The notes: generated from the letters alone by a model not told the origin. DNA of 64,000 bases from Pseudotabrizicola sp051200875 (GCF_051200875.1 NZ_CP195191.1:1302001-1366000), one strand, 5' to 3'; shown: positions 44,017-54,021, numbered from the stretch's first letter. Numbers and translations: made by a program.

Positions 44017-44802
44017 TCAGTCCATATCCGCAAAGATGTTCGACGATGGCGCGAATTCGACCCGGTCATCTTCGACCTCGCCGGAATTGATATCCTTGAC
44101 CGTCACGCGACCATCGGCATGACCGATGACGACGACATCACAAATGTCGATGAAAAGCCCGTTTTCCACAACGCCGGGGATCTGGTTCAACACCAAGGCC
44201 AGTTGGCGCGGGTTGCTGATGCGTTTCAGATGCAGATCAAGGATGTAATTGGACTCGTCGGTCAAAAGCGGCTTTTGCCCGTTCATCCGCAGCGTCACAT
44301 CGCGGTTCATCACGTCAAGACTGACCAAGGTTTCCTCGACCAAGGCCTTGGTCGTTTGCCAGCCAAAGGGGATCACCTCGATCGGCAACGGAAAGGCCCC
44401 AAGCTGCGAAACGCTTTTTGCGGCATCGGCAATGACGATCATCTGGTCACTGGCTGTCGCCACGATCTTTTCTTTCAGCAGCGCAGCCCCGCCGCCCTTG
44501 ATCAGGTTCAGGTTCGGGTCGAACTCATCAGCTCCGTCAATCGTCATATCCAGCCACTTCGCTTCATCCAGCGTCGTGATCGGCACGCCCAGATGCCGCG
44601 CCAGTTCCGCCGTGCGGCTGGAGGTCGGCACCCCGACCACGCGCAGATCTTCTTCCCTGATCCGCTCGGCCAGACAGCGCACCATCCAAGCGGCGGTCGA
44701 ACCGGTCCCAAGACCCAGCTTCATCCCGTCTTCGACGAAATCCGTTGCACGTTTCGCAGCCAGAAACTTGGCCTTATCAATCGGGGAAAGCTCGGCGGGC
44801 AT
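44017..44802 (-). CDS. rpiA: Ribose-5-phosphate isomerase A
   Basis: A 261-residue pentose phosphate enzyme interconverting ribose-5- and ribulose-5-phosphate. LGTGSTAAWMV, TIDGADEFDPNLNLIKGGGAALLKEKIVA and the PIEVIPFG segment are typical. ATG 44802 begins the family match; the longer open frame is not supported. It is divergent from the GST-like gene across 166 bases that should hold both promoters. Confidence 0.94.
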   Translation of the reverse strand: MPAELSPIDKAKFLAAKRATDFVEDGMKLGLGTGSTAAWMVRCLAERIREEDLRVVGVPTSSRTAELARHLGVPITTLDEAKWLDMTIDGADEFDPNLNLIKGGGAALLKEKIVATASDQMIVIADAAKSVSQLGAFPLPIEVIPFGWQTTKALVEETLVSLDVMNRDVTLRMNGQKPLLTDESNYILDLHLKRISNPRQLALVLNQIPGVVENGLFIDICDVVVIGHADGRVTVKDINSGEVEDDRVEFAPSSNIFADMD

Positions 44803-44968
44803 GGTCGATTCCTTGGCAGAGGAGCGTCTTACCCGGTTATAGGGGGTCTTTACCTTCGGGGCGAGTGCCGATTGCCACCGATCTGGCCGCAAAGGTGAAG
44901 GAGCGGGTTTGCACGCCGACAAAACTCTGACCATGATGGCGCGGCCGAATTTGCCGGATGATTGCGCC

Positions 44969-45649
44969 ATGTATGTTTTGCACTATGCCCCCGATAATGC
45001 CTCGATGATCGTGCGCCTTGTTCTGGAAGCGGCCCATCTGCCCTATTCCACCCGGCTGGTCGATCGGCGCAAGAACGATCAGAAAAGCGAAAACTATCGC
45101 AAACTGAACCCCACTGGTCTGATCCCCACCTTGGAAACGCCCGAAGGTGTGATGTCTGAAACCGCGGCCATCCTGCTATGGCTGGGTGACACGCACGGGC
45201 TGGTTCCGGCCATTGGGGACGCAAGGCGACAGATCCTTCTTCGCTGGCTGATCTATACCTCGAACACACCCCATGCCGAATTGCGGTCGATCTTCTATCC
45301 GCATCGCTACGTCCCACAAGAGACCATCGCCGCGCATCATCAGATGGGGACAAAGCGGATGCTGGCTCATTTCGGAATTCTGAACGATGTCATCGGTTCC
45401 GAGCCCTGGCTGGCCAGCCCAGATGGCATTCTGGCCCCCTATCTTTGCGCCCTGATGCGGTGGTCCGTCCTTTACCCAAAGGGAAAGACCCAATGGTTCA
45501 CCATAGGTGATTTCCCGCATTTGCTGGCGATGGCCGTGACCCTTGAAGGCACAGCGCAAGCCCGAGCAGTCGCCCGGGCCGAGGGTCTTGGGCCAAATTC
45601 CTTCACCGCGCCAACACCGCCAACCCCGCCCGAGGGTGCCGCCATCTGA
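44969..45649 (+). CDS. Glutathione S-transferase family protein
   Basis: A 226-residue GST-fold protein. The N-terminal thioredoxin-like domain (about 1-80) shows LNPTGLIPTLETPEGVMSETAAILLWLGD, in which Pro and Glu-Thr bind glutathione. A helical C-terminal domain follows, and the tail is Pro-rich. ATG 44969 was chosen because the domain begins there. The catalytic Ser/Tyr position is not obvious, so activity is uncertain. Confidence 0.83.
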   Translation: MYVLHYAPDNASMIVRLVLEAAHLPYSTRLVDRRKNDQKSENYRKLNPTGLIPTLETPEGVMSETAAILLWLGDTHGLVPAIGDARRQILLRWLIYTSNTPHAELRSIFYPHRYVPQETIAAHHQMGTKRMLAHFGILNDVIGSEPWLASPDGILAPYLCALMRWSVLYPKGKTQWFTIGDFPHLLAMAVTLEGTAQARAVARAEGLGPNSFTAPTPPTPPEGAAI

Positions 45650-45744
45650 TGCCATGCCGCTCGGCTCTGCTGAATGTCGTTTTCGCGCTGTGTTCGGCGC
45701 GCGTTCTGTCGCATGGTGGCGCCAGCTTTTGATCCGGAGGCCGC

Positions 45745-47124
45745 ATGTTCCTTTCTGTATTCGATATCTTCAAAGTCGGCGTCGGCCCCTCGTCAAGCCA
45801 CACGATGGGCCCAATGGTGGCCGCTGCGCGCTTTCTGGATCTGTTGCGCGGCTCACCCTTTCACGCCCACGGGCTGAAAGCGTCGTTACATGGCTCTCTG
45901 GCCTTTACCGGGGTCGGGCATGCCACCGACCGCGCAACAATCCTTGGCCTCGCGGGGTTTCTGCCCGACAGCTATGACGCCGAAAAGGCCGAAGCCGCGC
46001 TGCATCAGATCCGCATTTCCCGCAAGATCGAACCGCAGGGCCTTGGCGCCCTCGTCTTTGATCCCGAGCGCGACCTTGTTTTTGACTATGGCCCCGCCCT
46101 GCCCGGCCATGCCAATGGCATGATCCTGAAGGCCACCGATGCCCAAGGCGACGTGATCCTTCAGGAAACCTATTACTCCATCGGGGGGGGCTTTGTCCTG
46201 ACGGCAGGCGAATTGGAAGCCGCCTCCAGCGCCCGCGAAACCACCTTGGCCGATGTGCCATACCCCTTCCACAACGCGGCCGAAATGCTGCGGATGGCTG
46301 CTGAAAGCGGCCTCTCCATCGCCGCAATGAAACGGGCCAATGAATTGCGCTTCCGCTCTGCTACCGACCTTGATCGCGGCATGGCCCGGATCTGGGAGGT
46401 GATGAACAACTGCATCGACCGGGGGATAGACGGCGAAGGCATCTTGCCGGGTGGGCTTAAAGTCCGCCGCCGCGCCAAGGGCATTTACGAAAAGCTGATG
46501 GCCGAACGGGGTCTGAACATGATGGCCCCGCATACGATCAATGACTGGATGAGCCTTTATGCAATGGCGGTAAACGAGGAAAACGCCGCTGGCGGGCAAG
46601 TTGTCACCGCTCCCACCAATGGCGCAGCAGGCGTTGTGCCTGCCGTCATCCGCTATTGGCTGGATCATGTGCCGGGGGCTTCGGTGGCGCGGGTGGGTGA
46701 GTTTTTGTTGACCGCCTCGGCCATCGGGGGCTTGTGCAAACATAACGCCTCGATCTCGGGCGCCGAATGCGGCTGTCAGGCCGAGGTCGGCAGCGCCGCC
46801 GCGATGGCCGCCGCCGGGTTCTGCGCCGTGATGGGCGGCACGCCTGAACAAGTCGAAAACGCCGCCGAAATCGCGCTGGAGCACCACCTTGGCATGACCT
46901 GCGACCCGGTCAAAGGCTTGGTGCAGGTCCCCTGCATCGAACGCAACGGTCTTGGCGCAATCAAGGCCATCTCTGCGGCCAGCCTTGCCCTGCGCGGTGA
47001 CGGCCAACACCTAGTCAGCCTTGATGTCTGCATCGAAACCATGCGCCAGACCGGCCGCGACATGCACGAGAAGTACAAGGAAACATCGCTGGGCGGCCTC
47101 GCCGTCAACGTCCCCAACTGCTGA
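45745..47124 (+). CDS. sdaA: L-serine ammonia-lyase (iron-sulfur type)
   Basis: A 459-residue enzyme turning L-serine into pyruvate and ammonia. The N-terminal beta domain has FDIFKVGVGPSSSHTMGPM. The C-terminal alpha domain holds the 4Fe-4S cysteines in CKHNASISGAECGCQAEVG and HHLGMTCDPVKGLVQVPCIERN. The single-chain form joins the two domains that are separate in Gram-positives. It ends 3 bases before the convergent sulfotransferase-like gene. Confidence 0.95.
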   Translation: MFLSVFDIFKVGVGPSSSHTMGPMVAAARFLDLLRGSPFHAHGLKASLHGSLAFTGVGHATDRATILGLAGFLPDSYDAEKAEAALHQIRISRKIEPQGLGALVFDPERDLVFDYGPALPGHANGMILKATDAQGDVILQETYYSIGGGFVLTAGELEAASSARETTLADVPYPFHNAAEMLRMAAESGLSIAAMKRANELRFRSATDLDRGMARIWEVMNNCIDRGIDGEGILPGGLKVRRRAKGIYEKLMAERGLNMMAPHTINDWMSLYAMAVNEENAAGGQVVTAPTNGAAGVVPAVIRYWLDHVPGASVARVGEFLLTASAIGGLCKHNASISGAECGCQAEVGSAAAMAAAGFCAVMGGTPEQVENAAEIALEHHLGMTCDPVKGLVQVPCIERNGLGAIKAISAASLALRGDGQHLVSLDVCIETMRQTGRDMHEKYKETSLGGLAVNVPNC

Positions 47125-47127
47125 TCG

Positions 47128-47766
47128 CTATCGCGTCTCCAGAACGCCCTGATCCTGCACCTTGTCATACAGCGCGAATTCCCCGGCATGGGCTTCGCGA
47201 AAGCGCGCCATCAGGTCAGCAGGCAGCGTCAAATCCGTGTCATCAGGACGCGGCGAAACGTTGCGCGTCGGCATCGCCAAATCCGCCCCCAAGCGTTCTG
47301 ACAGAAACAGCATCAGCAGATCCAGACGATCATAGTCAAAGACATAGGTGACAGGCCGCTCAGCCGCGCCCATGAACCCCAGAAATTTGTCCTGCCGCCC
47401 GATCCGGGCAAAGGGGGGCTGATCTTCTTCCAAGCGCCCCTCGACAAACTCGGCAAAGCTCATGCCATAGGTCGAGTTTTCGTGCCCCCGCAACGCCTCG
47501 CGCTGACGATAGCGGAACCAGCTTGACATATGCGACATCGGTTCACGCATCACGGCAAAGGTCTCGACCTCGCCGCCCGCAATGCGCACCGCCTTTTCTC
47601 GCCAACGTCGGTCAAAGGCCTGCGCGTTGATGTGTTTGTTCATCGTCTCTTCGGGACTGCCCTTGGCATAGGGCTTCAGCATCGCCCGCAGGGCTTGTGT
47701 CGCTGTTTTCGGATTGGCCAGATAGACCAGCCCTGCCTGTTTCAGGACAAACACGCGCGCCCCCAT
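47128..47766 (-). CDS. Sulfotransferase-family-like protein
   Basis: A 212-residue protein. VYLANPKTATQALRAML near the N-terminus resembles the PAPS-binding 5'-phosphosulfate loop of sulfotransf_2 proteins, and AVMREPMSHMSSWFRYRQ the 3'-phosphate-binding motif. A C-terminal Asp/Arg-rich region follows. ATG 47766 precedes GARVFVLKQAG; the frame can start further up without support. The acceptor is unknown. Confidence 0.72.
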   Translation of the reverse strand: MGARVFVLKQAGLVYLANPKTATQALRAMLKPYAKGSPEETMNKHINAQAFDRRWREKAVRIAGGEVETFAVMREPMSHMSSWFRYRQREALRGHENSTYGMSFAEFVEGRLEEDQPPFARIGRQDKFLGFMGAAERPVTYVFDYDRLDLLMLFLSERLGADLAMPTRNVSPRPDDTDLTLPADLMARFREAHAGEFALYDKVQDQGVLETR

Positions 47767-47900
47767 TTGATGTTCCAGCGACCAAGTTTGCCCCCTCACG
47801 CCAACCGGGGCAAGCGGTGGCACCCTTCACTCTCCAGTTCCGCCAGCCTTGTGTCGTTTTTGCGATGGACCTTTCCCGGACCAAGCCCTAGCCAAGGGGA

Positions 47901-48875
47901 ATGACAAGACAAGCCGACAACATTCTTCCCGGCGTCGTTCTGATGCTGGCCTTTTGCATGATCGCCCCTTTGCTGGACGTGTCGTCCAAATTGGCCGCGG
48001 CAGAGATTCCCGTGGGCCAGATCGTGACCGCCCGGTTCATCGTGCAGGGTGCCCTGATGTTGCCGGTGGTCCTTGCGATGGGTCTCAGCCTCCGCATTCC
48101 CATGCGCGCCTTGGGTCAGATCACTCTGCGGGCCTTCTTCCTGATCATCTCGACCTTTTCCTTTGTCGCGGCAGTTTCTGTCATGCCGGTGGCCGACGCA
48201 CTGGCAATTGCCTTTGTCGAACCCTTTATCCTTCTGATTCTTGGCCGCTTTCTTTTTGGGGACGAGGTCGGGCCTCGTCGCATCGCGGCCTCTGCCGTGG
48301 GCTTCATCGGCGCGCTGATGGTCATCCAACCCTCGCTGGCAGCCTTTGGCTATGTCGCGCTCTGGCCGCTGGGAACCGCGTTCTTTTTTGCCTTCTACAT
48401 GCTGTCGACCCGGGCGGTCGCAGGCTACATGCACCCCGTCGCCATGCAGTTTCACACCTCATGGACAGGCATCGCCATGTGCCTGCCCATCATGTTCCTG
48501 TCCGAGGGCACAGGGTGGAGCGAGTTTGACCCGGTCTGGCCACAGGGCCTGTTTTGGCTGTGGCTCTTTGGCGTGGGGTTCTGGGGGTCTATCAGCCATA
48601 TCTGCATGACCTATGCGCTGAAATTCGCGCCATCAGCCACTTTGGCCCCCCTGCATTATCTGGAGATCGTCTCGGCCGTGACCTTGGGCTATCTGATCTT
48701 TGGTGATTTCCCGAATGCTCTGACATGGGCGGGCATTGCCGTCATCGTGGCCTCGGGCCTTTACATCATCCACCGTGAACGCGTGGCCGCCCGCACCCGC
48801 CTTGTTACCGCAGCCGCAACCGCAGGCATCGGCCCCCATGCCGATCAGTCGGAACTGGAAGCCAGCAAGGCCTGA
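47901..48875 (+). CDS. EamA/DMT-family transporter
   Basis: A 324-residue inner-membrane protein with ten transmembrane helices in two EamA repeats; the motif ADALAIAFVEPFILLILGRFLFGDEVG lies in the first repeat and HYLEIVSAVTLGYLIFGDFPNALTWAGIAVI in the second. AAGGGGA precedes the ATG. It probably exports a small metabolite. The 3' end overlaps the convergent thiamine gene by 31 bases. Confidence 0.88.
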   Translation: MTRQADNILPGVVLMLAFCMIAPLLDVSSKLAAAEIPVGQIVTARFIVQGALMLPVVLAMGLSLRIPMRALGQITLRAFFLIISTFSFVAAVSVMPVADALAIAFVEPFILLILGRFLFGDEVGPRRIAASAVGFIGALMVIQPSLAAFGYVALWPLGTAFFFAFYMLSTRAVAGYMHPVAMQFHTSWTGIAMCLPIMFLSEGTGWSEFDPVWPQGLFWLWLFGVGFWGSISHICMTYALKFAPSATLAPLHYLEIVSAVTLGYLIFGDFPNALTWAGIAVIVASGLYIIHRERVAARTRLVTAAATAGIGPHADQSELEASKA

Positions 48876-49513
48876 AGCGCCCGATCCAGATGCTTTCGGG
48901 GCAGGATGGCCAGCATCCCCGGCCCCGAAACCTCGACCCGCACCCGCCGCTTGCTGACGCGGTTCGACGTGCTGGTGCGCCCCGCGGGCGACAACTCCAA
49001 GCCGTCAATGGCCCATTCCAGCCCGTCACTCGTGCCGGTCAACGGCCGCATCGGAAACAGGCTGAACCGCTCCCCTACCGGCAAATCCACCTCGAAACGG
49101 GGTGGCAGATGGAACACCACATCCTCGGGCCCCAACATCAGACAGGTCTCTGTCCTGCGCACCAGCACGTTAAAGGCCGCAAGTTCATGATCCGCGCGCG
49201 CCCCCACAAAGCCGACGGCCAGCACGAACCGCGCCTTGACCGACCGCAGCGCCTTGTCGAAATCGGTCGAATCCTGTTCCGCGATGGGGTGAACCCGCGC
49301 GCCCAAGGTGGCACGCACCGCGGGCGATATCGAATCCATATCGCCAATCACTGCCGCAGGCTCGGCGCCCAACTTCACGCAGCGGTCGGCACCGCTGTCT
49401 GCCGCAACGATAACGGGCGCCCTTTGCACCGCAATACGAAACAATCCAGCAGAAACCGGTCCGCCCCCGACTAGCGTGATCCCGCCCGAAGATTCGACAA
49501 TTGGCTGATTCAT
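48845..49513 (-). CDS. Thiamine pyrophosphokinase
   Basis: A 222-residue enzyme making thiamine diphosphate from thiamine and ATP. The N-terminal TPK domain shows VAADSGADRCVKLG, AVIGDMDSIS and EQDSTDFDKALR; the C-terminal beta domain carries GLEWAIDGLELSPAGRTSTSNRV, the thiamine-binding serine loop. ATG 49513 was chosen from the start of the fold; a longer frame exists. Confidence 0.9.
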   Translation of the reverse strand: MNQPIVESSGGITLVGGGPVSAGLFRIAVQRAPVIVAADSGADRCVKLGAEPAAVIGDMDSISPAVRATLGARVHPIAEQDSTDFDKALRSVKARFVLAVGFVGARADHELAAFNVLVRRTETCLMLGPEDVVFHLPPRFEVDLPVGERFSLFPMRPLTGTSDGLEWAIDGLELSPAGRTSTSNRVSKRRVRVEVSGPGMLAILPRKHLDRALQALLASSSD

Positions 49514-49654
49514 GGCGATACTGTTCCCTGAATTGGGGCAAATCCACTGGGGGGCTGCCACAATCATTCCTTCAAATTATCCCGTTCTGCTCACGGAATT
49601 GTACCGCTGGCAAGCAACAAAGAGCGAAGTAATCTGGCAGAAAGCGAGCATCCG

Positions 49655-52402
49655 ATGACCGGTGCGAGTAAGATCCTCACAGTTTCCTATGGAACCTTCT
49701 CCTGTACGTTGGAAGGGTTCGATGATCCCTTCAACACCATGAAGGCCATCGCGGAATACTTCCGTGACCTTGCCGCCGAGGACAGGTACTTCGGTGCCGA
49801 GCCTCCGCAACCCGATGCGGCCATGCTGCACAAGATCGCCGAGCGCGAAATTCAGCGCCGGGTCGAGGCGAAGATTCAGGAAAACGGCGTGATTCTGCGC
49901 GCCGATGACGGCGCAGGAAAAGCCCCGGCACCTGTCGCTGCACCGCGTGCTGAATTGTCGGCACCACCCGTTGCCGAAGCCCCGGCTCCACGCGTCACCA
50001 TGCCTGCCGCGGCCCCGGCCGAAGCGCCCGCCCCGGCTCCGGTTCTTGCCGAAGAAGATGACCTCGTTTCGTCCTCGGTCGCCGAAAAACTGTCGCGTCT
50101 GCGAAAGGCATCTGCCGCGCCGGCCGCCGCAACGGCAGCCGCCCTGACCGCCGCCCCTGCACCTGCGCCCGCCGCACCGGCCCCGGTTGCCGAGGCTGAC
50201 GATTACCTGGAAGACCAGCACGCAGACGACCTGCCAATGGCCGTCGAAACAGCCCCGGTTGAAGACGTGGCCGTCGACTCTGTGGCCGATATCCTTCCGG
50301 AAGACAGCGCGCCGGAAACCGCTGCCACGGCTGATGAGGAAATCCTTCCCGAAGAGATTTCAATCGAATCCATCACGGCCGAAAGTGAAGCAGAAGTTGA
50401 AGCCGAACTGGAATCGTTCCCGGAAGCAGAGGCAATCGCTGACGAACCCGGACCGATCGACACCGTCGAAACGGTGGAAGCTGTCGAAGCCGAAGTGACC
50501 GCCGAAGTGGCCGAAGTGGCTGACGTCTCTGACGAAACGGACGCACTCGTCGAAGCCCTGTCACAGTCATCAGACGACGACGAACTGTTCCTTGGCAAGC
50601 TGATGGCCGAGGAAGCAGAAGCGCCAAAAGACGCCCCGCAGCCAAGCAACGACGACGCAATCCTTTCCAGCCTGGTCGAAATGGTCGACCCGGAGGCCGA
50701 AGCGGAAGTCGAAGCCGCTCCGCTGGAAACCGGTATTGCCGATGCAGCGCCGGAAACCTCGCTGAACCTTGACAACATCCGCGCCGCCTTGGCCGGAGAG
50801 CCGGTGGCCGCAAAGCCCGTAGTCGCAGAGACTGTGGTCGCAAAGGCTGAACTGGAAGAACTGACAGAAGAAAGCACCTTCGAGGTCAAAGAGACCCCGG
50901 TGGAAGACACCGCCTTTGAACCCGCCGAAGAATTCTTTGCCGAGACCGAAGCGGAAGAACCCGCCGTCGAGGATACCGAAGAGGCCGTTCTGCCCGAAAT
51001 GCAGGATTTCGCCGAAGCTGAAGCCGAAGCAGAGATCTTCGCCGATGCCGAAGAAGCCGTTTTGGAAGAAGTCGAGGAAGACGAAGCCTTCGACGCAGAG
51101 CCGGAAGCACACGCTGAGCCGGAAGCCGTCGCTCCGGAAGCCAAAGCGCCAGAGGCCGTAGCTTTCGTCGCAGAAGAATTCGAAGCCGAAGTTGAAGCAG
51201 CAGCCCCCGAAGCTGCCGCCCCAGCAGCTGCCAGCAACGAAACAAACGACGAAGCCGATAAAGGCCCGGTCCGCCCCGTGCGTCCGGTTCGCCCAAGCCG
51301 TCCGACCGCACAAACCAGCGTCGAACGTCCGTCGGCCGATCTGCCCGAGGCTGCGCCCGTTGAAGCCCCAGCCGCTGCGGCCAGTGAACCTGCCGAACCG
51401 ATTTCGGTTGAAAAGCTGCAACGCGCCCGCGCCCGTGTGATCCGCATTCGCCGCACCGAAACCGACGAAACCGCCGAAAACCTCACGGCTACGGTCGAAT
51501 CGCCCGAAACCACGGCTCCTTCCGCGCTTAGCGACGAGGCAGAAGCCGCTTTGGCCGCCGAACTTGCATCCCTTGCAGACGAAACGCCAAAGCCGGCAGC
51601 GCCTCGCAGCGATGTTGCCACCCAGCGTCTCGGCCCCTCGGGTGACGAAGCCGTCAGCCGCCTGATGGCCGAAGCCAACACCCAGATGGACGGGCCGGAA
51701 ACCCGCCGCCGTCAATCCGCCATCGCGCATCTGAAGGCCGCAGTTGCCGCCACGCTTGCCGAACGTCGCGCTACGGGCGCGCCAAACAAGGTGGCCGAGG
51801 AAGAAGGCCGCCAGCAGGTCTATCGCAACGATCTGGCCAAAGCCACGCCGACCCGCCCCAGTGGCGACAGACCGGCACCTCTGGTTCTGGTGTCGGAACA
51901 GCGCATCGACCGCCCTGCGGCCCCTGCACAGCAACCGGCCGCACAGGCCCCGGCAGCAATGCCGGTTCAGCCCGTTCGCCCGCTGCGCGTCAACGCCTCG
52001 TCCTCAGCCGCCGTCGCGGCGGCCGCCCCGTCCATCCTTGCCGACCTTGATGACGAAGATGACTTCGACGACGAGGATTTCGAGGATACGATCCCCGGCG
52101 GAAACATGTTCGGCAATCTCAGCTTTGCTGAATTCGCCGACCGCCTTGGTGCCCAAGACCTTTCCGACATGATCGAGGCCGCCGCGGCCTATATCGCCTG
52201 TGTCGAGGGCCGCGACAGCTTTACCCGCCCGCAGCTCCTGCGCTATGTGAACGAAACGCAGGATGATCTGCAGCGCGAAGACAGCCTTCGCAGCTTTGGC
52301 GTCCTGCTGCGCGACGGTGTGATCGAGAAAAGCCGCCGCGGTCAGTTCGCTCTGAACGAAGACTCGCAAGTGCTTGAAAAGGCGCGCAAGATCGCCGGAT
52401 AA
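49655..52402 (+). CDS. Large acidic low-complexity protein, function unknown
   Basis: A 915-residue cytoplasmic-looking protein without signal peptide or membrane helices. Residues about 1-90 are ordered and conserved-looking (ILTVSYGTFSCTLEGFDDPF, then helices with REIQRRVEAKIQ). Residues about 95-760 are Ala/Glu/Pro-rich and low complexity, with a VRPVRPVRPSRP patch near 550 and long runs of EAEAE type. An Asp/Glu patch follows near 800 and then an ordered C-terminal domain of about 100 residues (FAEFADRLGAQDLSDMIEAAAAYI...GVLLRDGVIEKSRRGQFAL). I recognise no function; similar proteins occur in Rhodobacterales as hypotheticals. Confidence 0.85.
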   Translation: MTGASKILTVSYGTFSCTLEGFDDPFNTMKAIAEYFRDLAAEDRYFGAEPPQPDAAMLHKIAEREIQRRVEAKIQENGVILRADDGAGKAPAPVAAPRAELSAPPVAEAPAPRVTMPAAAPAEAPAPAPVLAEEDDLVSSSVAEKLSRLRKASAAPAAATAAALTAAPAPAPAAPAPVAEADDYLEDQHADDLPMAVETAPVEDVAVDSVADILPEDSAPETAATADEEILPEEISIESITAESEAEVEAELESFPEAEAIADEPGPIDTVETVEAVEAEVTAEVAEVADVSDETDALVEALSQSSDDDELFLGKLMAEEAEAPKDAPQPSNDDAILSSLVEMVDPEAEAEVEAAPLETGIADAAPETSLNLDNIRAALAGEPVAAKPVVAETVVAKAELEELTEESTFEVKETPVEDTAFEPAEEFFAETEAEEPAVEDTEEAVLPEMQDFAEAEAEAEIFADAEEAVLEEVEEDEAFDAEPEAHAEPEAVAPEAKAPEAVAFVAEEFEAEVEAAAPEAAAPAAASNETNDEADKGPVRPVRPVRPSRPTAQTSVERPSADLPEAAPVEAPAAAASEPAEPISVEKLQRARARVIRIRRTETDETAENLTATVESPETTAPSALSDEAEAALAAELASLADETPKPAAPRSDVATQRLGPSGDEAVSRLMAEANTQMDGPETRRRQSAIAHLKAAVAATLAERRATGAPNKVAEEEGRQQVYRNDLAKATPTRPSGDRPAPLVLVSEQRIDRPAAPAQQPAAQAPAAMPVQPVRPLRVNASSSAAVAAAAPSILADLDDEDDFDDEDFEDTIPGGNMFGNLSFAEFADRLGAQDLSDMIEAAAAYIACVEGRDSFTRPQLLRYVNETQDDLQREDSLRSFGVLLRDGVIEKSRRGQFALNEDSQVLEKARKIAG

Positions 52403-52447
52403 GATTTCACGGACAGTGGGCTGAGGCTGCCATCAAGGCCCCAAAAG

Positions 52448-52480
52448 ACAGGCGGAGCGCAGTGCGCCCCGCCTGTTTTC
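52448..52480. terminator. Terminator between convergent genes
   Basis: An 8-bp stem, ACAGGCGG (52448-52455) with CCGCCTGT (52469-52476), has an inner GCGC-AGT-GCGC stem and is followed by TTTTC. On the opposite strand the tail CTTTTGG may serve the convergent DUF2842 gene. Confidence 0.85.
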
Positions 52481-52712
52481 ATTTCTGCTCGCTGCTCTCT
52501 GCATCTGGGTCCGGTTGCCCGACCCCTAGGAAGACCGACCGCAACGGTATGGCCCATAGAATGCCCAAACCGACATAGACGCCCAGTTCCACAAGGATCG
52601 ACGGGCGCTCGAACAGGCTGACGACGAAGAGCGCCGCCGCGATATACAGCGGCAGGCCGACAACCAGCACAAAGATCGAAAGCCGTTTGCGGGCTTTGTA
52701 AGAAAGCGCCAT
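52479..52712 (-). CDS. DUF2842 small membrane protein
   Basis: A 77-residue protein with two transmembrane segments (about 10-30 and 40-60) and a charged tail (DPDAESSEQK). The YKARKRLSIFVLVVGLPLYI start matches DUF2842. It is 10 bases after purA on the same strand. Confidence 0.82.
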   Translation of the reverse strand: MALSYKARKRLSIFVLVVGLPLYIAAALFVVSLFERPSILVELGVYVGLGILWAIPLRSVFLGVGQPDPDAESSEQK

Positions 52713-52722
52713 GCCGTTCCTC

Positions 52723-54021
52723 TTAATCTGCGAAGGGATCGGTCACCAGAATGGTGTCATCCCGCTCGGGCGAGGTAGACAATAGGGCGACCGGGCACTG
52801 GATCAACTCCTCGATCCGGCGCACATATTTGATCGCGGCGCCGGGCAGATCGGCCCAAGACCGCGCGCCTTCGGTCGACTCGTGCCAGCCTTCGATCTCT
52901 TCATAGATCGGCACGCAGCGCGCCTGCTGGTCTGCGGCGGTCGGCAGGTAATCCAGCCGCGTGCCATCCAGATCGTAACCCACGCAGATCTTCAGCGTGT
53001 CAAACCCGTCCAGCACGTCCAGTTTCGTCAAGGCAATGCCGTTGATCCCCGAAATCGCACAGGTCTGGCGCACCAAAGCCGCATCGAACCAGCCGCAACG
53101 ACGCTTGCGCCCCGTCACCGTGCCGAATTCCCGGCCCCGCGTGCCCAAACGCTCGCCAACCTCATCCTTCAACTCGGTCGGGAACGGGCCTTCGCCAACG
53201 CGAGTGGTATAGGCCTTGACGATACCCAAGACGAAATCAATCGCATTCGGCCCCATGCCCACACCCGTCGCGGCCTGACCGGCGATCACGTTGGACGAGG
53301 TGACATAGGGATAGGTGCCAAAGTCGATGTCCAAAAGCGAGCCCTGCGCGCCTTCGAACAGAATACGCTTTCCGGCGCGGCGCAGGTCGTTCATCACCTT
53401 CCAGACCGGGGCGGCATAAGGCAGAATTTGTGGCGCGATTTCGTTCAGCTTGGCAATCAGCGCGTTGCGATCCACCGGCTCCAACCCCAGACCAGCCCGC
53501 AGCGCATTGTGGTGCACCAGCGCACGGTCCACGCGCAATTCCAGCGTTGCGGGGTCCGCAAGGTCCGCCACACGAATGACGCGACGGCCCACTTTATCTT
53601 CATAGGCCGGACCAATGCCGCGCCCGGTGGTGCCGATCTTGGCCTTCGATCCTTCCGACTGCGCCTCACGAGCCCGGTCCAGCTCGCCGTGATAGGGCAT
53701 GATCAGCGGGGTGTTTTCCGCAATCATCAGCGACTCGGGGCTGATTTCCACGCCCTGCTCGCGGATCTTGGCGATCTCTTCCACCAGATGCCACGGATCC
53801 AGAACCACGCCATTGCCGATGACCGAAAGCTTGCCGCCCCGCACCACGCCCGAAGGCAGCGCGTTCAGCTTATAGACCTTGCCGCCGATGACGAGCGTAT
53901 GGCCCGCATTGTGTCCGCCCTGAAAGCGCGCCACCACATCGGCCCGCTCGCAAAGCCAGTCCACCAGCTTGCCTTTTCCTTCGTCACCCCACTGGGCGCC
54001 CACGACGACAACATTGGCCAT
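52723..54021 (-). CDS. purA: Adenylosuccinate synthetase
   Basis: A 432-residue GTP-dependent enzyme joining IMP and aspartate in AMP synthesis. QWGDEGKGKLVDWL (P-loop) opens the protein, then GGHNAGHTLV, GTTGRGIGPAYEDK, FEGAQGSLLDIDFGTYPYVTSSN and the GTP-binding end. Normal length. It is divergent from the VOC gene across 108 bases. Confidence 0.96.
   Translation of the reverse strand: MANVVVVGAQWGDEGKGKLVDWLCERADVVARFQGGHNAGHTLVIGGKVYKLNALPSGVVRGGKLSVIGNGVVLDPWHLVEEIAKIREQGVEISPESLMIAENTPLIMPYHGELDRAREAQSEGSKAKIGTTGRGIGPAYEDKVGRRVIRVADLADPATLELRVDRALVHHNALRAGLGLEPVDRNALIAKLNEIAPQILPYAAPVWKVMNDLRRAGKRILFEGAQGSLLDIDFGTYPYVTSSNVIAGQAATGVGMGPNAIDFVLGIVKAYTTRVGEGPFPTELKDEVGERLGTRGREFGTVTGRKRRCGWFDAALVRQTCAISGINGIALTKLDVLDGFDTLKICVGYDLDGTRLDYLPTAADQQARCVPIYEEIEGWHESTEGARSWADLPGAAIKYVRRIEELIQCPVALLSTSPERDDTILVTDPFAD

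Noticed and set aside
50203..51681. Long minus-strand frame (Ser/Ala-rich, 492 codons)
   Set aside because: It mirrors the Glu/Ala-rich low-complexity region of the 915-residue protein and has no recognisable domain.
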